From JANLTP01 sp031363055 (GTDB taxonomy: Bacteria > Pseudomonadota > Gammaproteobacteria > Burkholderiales > Burkholderiaceae_E), in NCBI GenBank assembly GCA_031363055.1, contig JANLTP010000188.1, forward strand, positions 1 through 64,000: DNA of 64,000 nt. Reading direction: 5' to 3'. Below the pieces are notes generated by a model. It saw only the letters and a list, made by a program, of their open reading frames with translations. It did not search any database and was not told where the DNA came from. A program made the position numbers and the translations under genes. Positions 60,822-64,000 of this stretch are shown here, in pieces. Positions within the stretch are counted from its first letter, which is position 1. Each line of letters starts with the position of its first letter.

Positions 60822-61863
60822 GTGGCATGCTGATCGACACACCGCCAAAGACTTGGTTATACGACTGGCCCTCATACTCGCGAGTGCGCAAGCTGTAGAT
60901 GTAGGCCAGATCGGCCCAGCCCCGACTCCAGGCGACGCCTGCGCTCAGGTCTGCGACGATCGGTTTGCGGTTGACGCTGTGGCTTGACGAGCGCGTGTTG
61001 CCGTCCAGAAAAATGTTGTGTCCGACGGCGCGCGCGTCGATGCCCACGAACCATTGCGCCGATCGGGCGCTCTGAGTCAAGGCGTTCGCGCGTACCGGGC
61101 TGGCCGGCCTGAGCGAACTCGGTATTGCTTGAGAATCCGCAAGGCGGTTGCCAAACTTCCATTGCAATCCGGTGTTCAGATACGTTTCGATATTGCCGAC
61201 ACCGACGCCGTAGTGGCCAATCAGGCGCGAGTTGGGGCTGCGCGCCAGCAGCGTTCGCCTTTCGGCACTGACTTGCAGCCCCAGCTCATTTCGCAGTTGA
61301 TTGTTCCACCCCTGAAATCGTGGGTACCCTTCAAGCGCATGAAAAAAATTCTGCGACGACTCGCCGCGCGCGGCCGGTCCGACAACCCCCAGGTCAATCG
61401 CGATCGTCTGACTGCGTTGCGAATCATTGGCATGGATGGCCCAGCGGCCAAACAGCCAGCCGGCGTAGGGGCGCTCCTTCAGAAGTGTCGTTCGGGCGCG
61501 GTAGTCGGCCGGCGTATAGAGTTGCTGCGCCAAGGCAAATACGAAGTCGCGCTCGGGCAGCGCAGCGCTTGGCCAACGGTTCATCCAGAGTGCAGTGCTG
61601 CGCAACCAGCCTTGCGGACAACCGTCTTGCGGCACAGTCTCTAGCTTCGAGTAACGCAACGACAGCAAAGTGCCACTGGTGTAATCGCGATCGGTGCGAC
61701 CGAAGAAATCGTTGTCGTGTGCCAGCGTCAGCTGCATGGGCCAATCGGGCGAGCCCTTACTGCACGATTCGCTGCGTTGCGCCGAGGTTGATGTGGACAT
61801 CTGGGCCAGCGCAAACACTGGCACTGCAAGCAGGGCTGCCGTCAGCGAAAAACCTTGCCTCAT
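60814..61863 (-). CDS. LpxR-like outer-membrane protein (DUF2219, putative lipid A 3'-O-deacylase)
   Basis: 349 residues. Signal peptide MRQGFSLTAALLAVPVFALA (cleavage after residue 20). The mature N-terminus has LTLAHDNDFFGRTDRDYTSG, matching the LpxR active-site strand with N51-D52 and T62-S63-G64. The rest alternates aromatic and polar strands as in a 12-stranded barrel, e.g. ERPYAGWLFGRWAIHAND and VGHYGV-like loops (GHYGVGVGNIETYLNTGLQW), ending EGQSYNQVFGGVSISMPL. LpxR removes the 3'-acyloxyacyl chain of lipid A in the outer membrane. ATG 61863 overlaps the oxidoreductase stop (ATGA), an odd coupling. Function by family only. Confidence 0.83.
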   Translation of the reverse strand: MRQGFSLTAALLAVPVFALAQMSTSTSAQRSESCSKGSPDWPMQLTLAHDNDFFGRTDRDYTSGTLLSLRYSKLETVPQDGCPQGWLRSTALWMNRWPSAALPERDFVFALAQQLYTPADYRARTTLLKERPYAGWLFGRWAIHANDSQRSQTIAIDLGVVGPAARGESSQNFFHALEGYPRFQGWNNQLRNELGLQVSAERRTLLARSPNSRLIGHYGVGVGNIETYLNTGLQWKFGNRLADSQAIPSSLRPASPVRANALTQSARSAQWFVGIDARAVGHNIFLDGNTRSSSHSVNRKPIVADLSAGVAWSRGWADLAYIYSLRTREYEGQSYNQVFGGVSISMPLN

Positions 61864-63203
61864 TGTTTGCGAAAGACCTGCTCCATTTCGCGGCGGAACT
61901 TGACCGCCGGGTTGCCCGCGTCGAAGTCGACATCGCTCCACTTCAGTGGTTGCCCGGCCCTGATCGCACGTTTCAGCTTGACCTTGTGCGCCAGACCCAG
62001 GGGCAGGCCGCCGAGCTTCAAAGAGTCGGCCGCCGGCATCAATTTGCCGTAGACGGTAAAGCCGCCTTCACCATCGAGCGCCTCGCCAATCTTCAGTGGC
62101 CGCTTGGCGCACGCCACGACGTCGCCATGCCAGGCGATGGCCGAACCGGTGGGTTCACGTCGCAGGCCTACGGATGCAACGCTCATCCCGAGTTCGAGTC
62201 CGATCAGGTGATACGGTTTGTACATGGCCGAATAATTGCCGGTCGAATCGGTAACCAGTCCATATTCCTTGAAGCAGCGTCTGGCATAGTCGCTGTCACC
62301 GGCGAAGGTCACATACACGCCCCAGCGCAAGTCGCGAAAGACCGGCCGCGCATCACGCTCCAGGCAGGAGATGACTTCGACCTGACCACGGTGATGCAAG
62401 CTGCCGCCGTCCTTGACGGGCCGCAGGACATGCGCGAGATCATCGACACCGACAGGCGGAAACATCAGGCCGTGCGGCGCCGGTTTCAGTCCGGTGGCGT
62501 TGGCCACGGCGGCCATTTCAATGGCCGACTTCGTGCCATCGAGAAACGAGTTGAACATCTGCGCGTTCATGCCGCCGGCCTTGGCATCTTCGGGCGAAAT
62601 TCCGTAGTGCGGCCAGACGGTATCCGGCGTTGATTGATGATATAGCGGCAAATACTTGGTCCCCTTGCCGGCTGCGATGACCTCGAAGCCGATGGTGCGT
62701 ACCCAATCGACCATCTCGCAGATCAAAGCCGGTTGATCGCCATAGGCCAGCGAGTAGACGATACCGGCCTCCGCGGCCTTGCGCGCCAACAGTGGCCCGG
62801 CCAGCGCGTCGGCTTCGACGTTGACCATGATGATGTGTTTGCCGTGCTCGCAACAGGCCAGCACATGGGCAATACCGGCCGACGGGCTGCCGGTGGCATC
62901 GATGATGATCTCGACTTCGGAGCAGGCGATCATCGCCGCCGAGTCGTCGGTAATGAACGTACTGCCGTTCTTGCGCGCCTGCGCAAAACTTCGCGCGCTC
63001 AGTTGCGCGCTTTCCCAGCCGACATGCTTGAGCGCGACTCGAGCGCGCGCCGGCGACAGATCGGCGACCGCCACCAGGTGAATGCCGGGTGTTCGGCGCG
63101 CCTGCGATAAATACATGGAACCGAACTTGCCCGCGCCAATCAAACCGATGCGCAAGGGTTGGTGGTTCTGCGCGCGTTCACGCAATAGTCGATACAGATT
63201 CAT
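61860..63203 (-). CDS. NAD(P)-dependent oxidoreductase with C-terminal SAF-like domain
   Basis: 447 residues. Rossmann start LRIGLIGAGKFGSMYLSQAR near residue 17, then HLVAVADLSPARARVALKH, IIIDATGSPSAGIAHVLACC and GKHIIMVNVEADALAGPLLA. AYGDQPALICEMVDWVRTIG and VIAAGKGTKYLPLYHQSTPD follow. The C-terminus (RPLKIGEALDGEGGFTVYGK, IRAGQPLKWSDVDFDAGNPA) looks like an SAF domain as in sialate synthase/FlgA proteins. Such proteins are often mis-named homoserine dehydrogenase or FlgA; the reaction is unknown. It begins 2 bp after the PhyH-like gene stop and overlaps the LpxR-like gene, so all three may form an operon. Confidence 0.8.
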   Translation of the reverse strand: MNLYRLLRERAQNHQPLRIGLIGAGKFGSMYLSQARRTPGIHLVAVADLSPARARVALKHVGWESAQLSARSFAQARKNGSTFITDDSAAMIACSEVEIIIDATGSPSAGIAHVLACCEHGKHIIMVNVEADALAGPLLARKAAEAGIVYSLAYGDQPALICEMVDWVRTIGFEVIAAGKGTKYLPLYHQSTPDTVWPHYGISPEDAKAGGMNAQMFNSFLDGTKSAIEMAAVANATGLKPAPHGLMFPPVGVDDLAHVLRPVKDGGSLHHRGQVEVISCLERDARPVFRDLRWGVYVTFAGDSDYARRCFKEYGLVTDSTGNYSAMYKPYHLIGLELGMSVASVGLRREPTGSAIAWHGDVVACAKRPLKIGEALDGEGGFTVYGKLMPAADSLKLGGLPLGLAHKVKLKRAIRAGQPLKWSDVDFDAGNPAVKFRREMEQVFRKQ

Positions 63204-63205
63204 CG

Positions 63206-64000
63206 CTAAGCCGCCTGCTGTTGTGCCGCCGGCCAGGGTAGCCCTTTGACATCCGGGCGCAACAGGCAATCGTCACCCAGCGTCTGGATCGGCGTGAAGT
63301 CGCGATGCGCAATATAGTCGGGCCGCGTGTACTGGCGAATATGGTTGCTGACCGCGCACAGACTCAAGTAAACGATGACCCGGTTCCAGGGACTCATGTT
63401 CGATGGTGAGCCGTGCACCAGGCAGCCGTGGAAAAGCAACATGGAACCGGGCGCACCTTTCGGGGCGACGATTCCGCCCTTGGCAACGAGTTCGCTGACC
63501 TTGGCGTTATCGAGGGTCCAGAGTGGATAGCTGGTAGTTTGCAGGTCGTGCCCGGCTTCGACAACGCCTACCTTGTGCGAGCCCGGAATGAACAACAGCG
63601 GGCCATTGAATTCGTTGACTTCGTCCAGAAAGATCGCCACGTTCATGGCACGCGCCTCTGGCATTCCATCATCGCGGTGCCAAGTGCCGAAATCCTGATG
63701 CCACTGCCAAACATCGCCATCAAACGCCTGCTTGCCGTTGATCTTGAACTGATGCATGTAGACGGCCTCGCCGAACAGTTGTTGCACCGGATCAACCATG
63801 CGCGGATGCCGGCCGAGTTTGGCAAATGCGTCGTTGTAGGTGTGTGCAGCGAAACTGGTTCGTGGTGTCTTGCCGTCTTTTTCGCGAACGATTTCGGGGC
63901 GCTGTTCAGCGTAGATATTCGGCACCTCGTCGAGCAGAACCTTCATTTCAGTGGGCGTGAACAACGACGGAAAAAAAATGTAGCCATCGCGCTCGTACTG
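63206..64000 (-). CDS. PhyH/EctD-like Fe(II)/2-oxoglutarate dioxygenase, 5' end outside window
   Basis: The frame remains open to the window edge, reading QYERDGYIFFPSLFTPTEMK upstream of the first possible internal start, so the gene is cut. The iron ligands H-x-D are in DVWQWHQDFGTWHRDDGMPE; this segment resembles the ectoine hydroxylase signature F-x-W-H-S-D-F-E-T-W-H-x-E-D-G but is not identical. The distal His is probably in LLFHGCLVHGSPSNMSPW, followed by an arginine (WNRVIVYLSLCA). RAMNVAIFLDEVNEFNGPLL and FIPGSHKVGVV are typical of the family. Substrate unknown; ectABC are not seen here. Adjacent to an SAF-domain oxidoreductase gene in the same direction. Confidence 0.85.
   Translation of the reverse strand, partial: QYERDGYIFFPSLFTPTEMKVLLDEVPNIYAEQRPEIVREKDGKTPRTSFAAHTYNDAFAKLGRHPRMVDPVQQLFGEAVYMHQFKINGKQAFDGDVWQWHQDFGTWHRDDGMPEARAMNVAIFLDEVNEFNGPLLFIPGSHKVGVVEAGHDLQTTSYPLWTLDNAKVSELVAKGGIVAPKGAPGSMLLFHGCLVHGSPSNMSPWNRVIVYLSLCAVSNHIRQYTRPDYIAHRDFTPIQTLGDDCLLRPDVKGLPWPAAQQQAA

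Noticed and set aside
63206..64000. Ectoine hydroxylase EctD
   Set aside because: The iron-binding segment is similar but lacks the exact signature residues, and no ectABC genes are nearby; only a family-level call is safe.

Overview
The window is 64 kb of about 60 % GC, densely coding DNA with no gene-free stretch above about 150 bp and no tRNA, rRNA, IS element or CRISPR array that I can see. The gene set suggests a free-living, aerobic betaproteobacterium (Burkholderiales-like, moderate confidence). Support comes from intracellular PHA depolymerase and a PHA-granule protein, nth next to an rnfB-like gene, a DUF1841 gene, an APS-reductase type cysH, a 7Fe ferredoxin beside a giant GltD-like flavoprotein, TRAP and TSUP transporters, and RecBCD.

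Layout. 1-2 kb: the 3' end of an M81 (MlrC-like) peptidase, DUF808 membrane protein, MliC-like secreted protein. 2-5.7 kb (minus): assimilatory sulfate reduction TSUP-cysH-cysD-cysN. 5.8-9.3 kb (minus): phosphate transporter pit with its DUF47 partner, DUF1841, nth, rnfB-like. 9.2-10.5 kb: phaZ. 10.7-15.5 kb (minus): fdxA, a 1225-residue FAD/Fe-S oxidoreductase, MOSC protein. 15.6-25.7 kb (plus): the most notable region, a molybdenum hydroxylase (FAD subunit plus a fused Fe-S/Mo subunit), a 6-hydroxynicotinate-reductase-type protein, a UPF0280 (ApbE-like) protein, DUF1185, an enamidase-type amidohydrolase, a TetR regulator and pncB. 25.7-30.9 kb: NhaD/ArsB-like transporter, 2-hydroxyacid dehydrogenase, PHA-granule protein, ACBP, wax ester synthase/DGAT, TSUP. 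30.9-40 kb: recC-recB-recD. 40-43.8 kb: PhyH-type dioxygenase and TRAP transporter dctPQM. 43.8-58.4 kb: a purine-salvage/catabolism region with xdhABC and glycerate kinase on minus, and a BMP-type nucleoside ABC transporter, Rieske oxygenase, adenine deaminase and guanine deaminase on plus. 58.4-64 kb: paired acyl-CoA dehydrogenases, LpxR-like outer-membrane protein, SAF-domain oxidoreductase, and a PhyH/EctD-like dioxygenase cut by the window end.

How genes work together. The 15.6-25.7 kb cluster reads as a reductive N-heteroaromatic (nicotinate-like) ring-opening pathway: Mo-dependent ring hydroxylation, ferredoxin-linked ring reduction, then hydrolytic opening of the cyclic enamide. This is the chemistry known from Eubacterium barkeri nicotinate fermentation, here in a proteobacterial setting. 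The UPF0280 protein may flavinylate the reductase. The divergently transcribed fdxA and giant reductase, which share overlapping promoters and a palindrome with the cluster, may feed it electrons. pncB, downstream of the TetR gene, ties the locus to nicotinate. The purine region could import nucleosides or bases and convert adenine and guanine to hypoxanthine and xanthine, then urate; glycerate kinase fits the later glyoxylate/glycerate steps.

A second, unexpected theme is about fifteen short imperfect tandem repeats (unit 10-21 nt, 2-4 copies). They sit at gene starts, gene ends, intergenic spots and inside large proteins. The longer coding ones have units that are multiples of 3.
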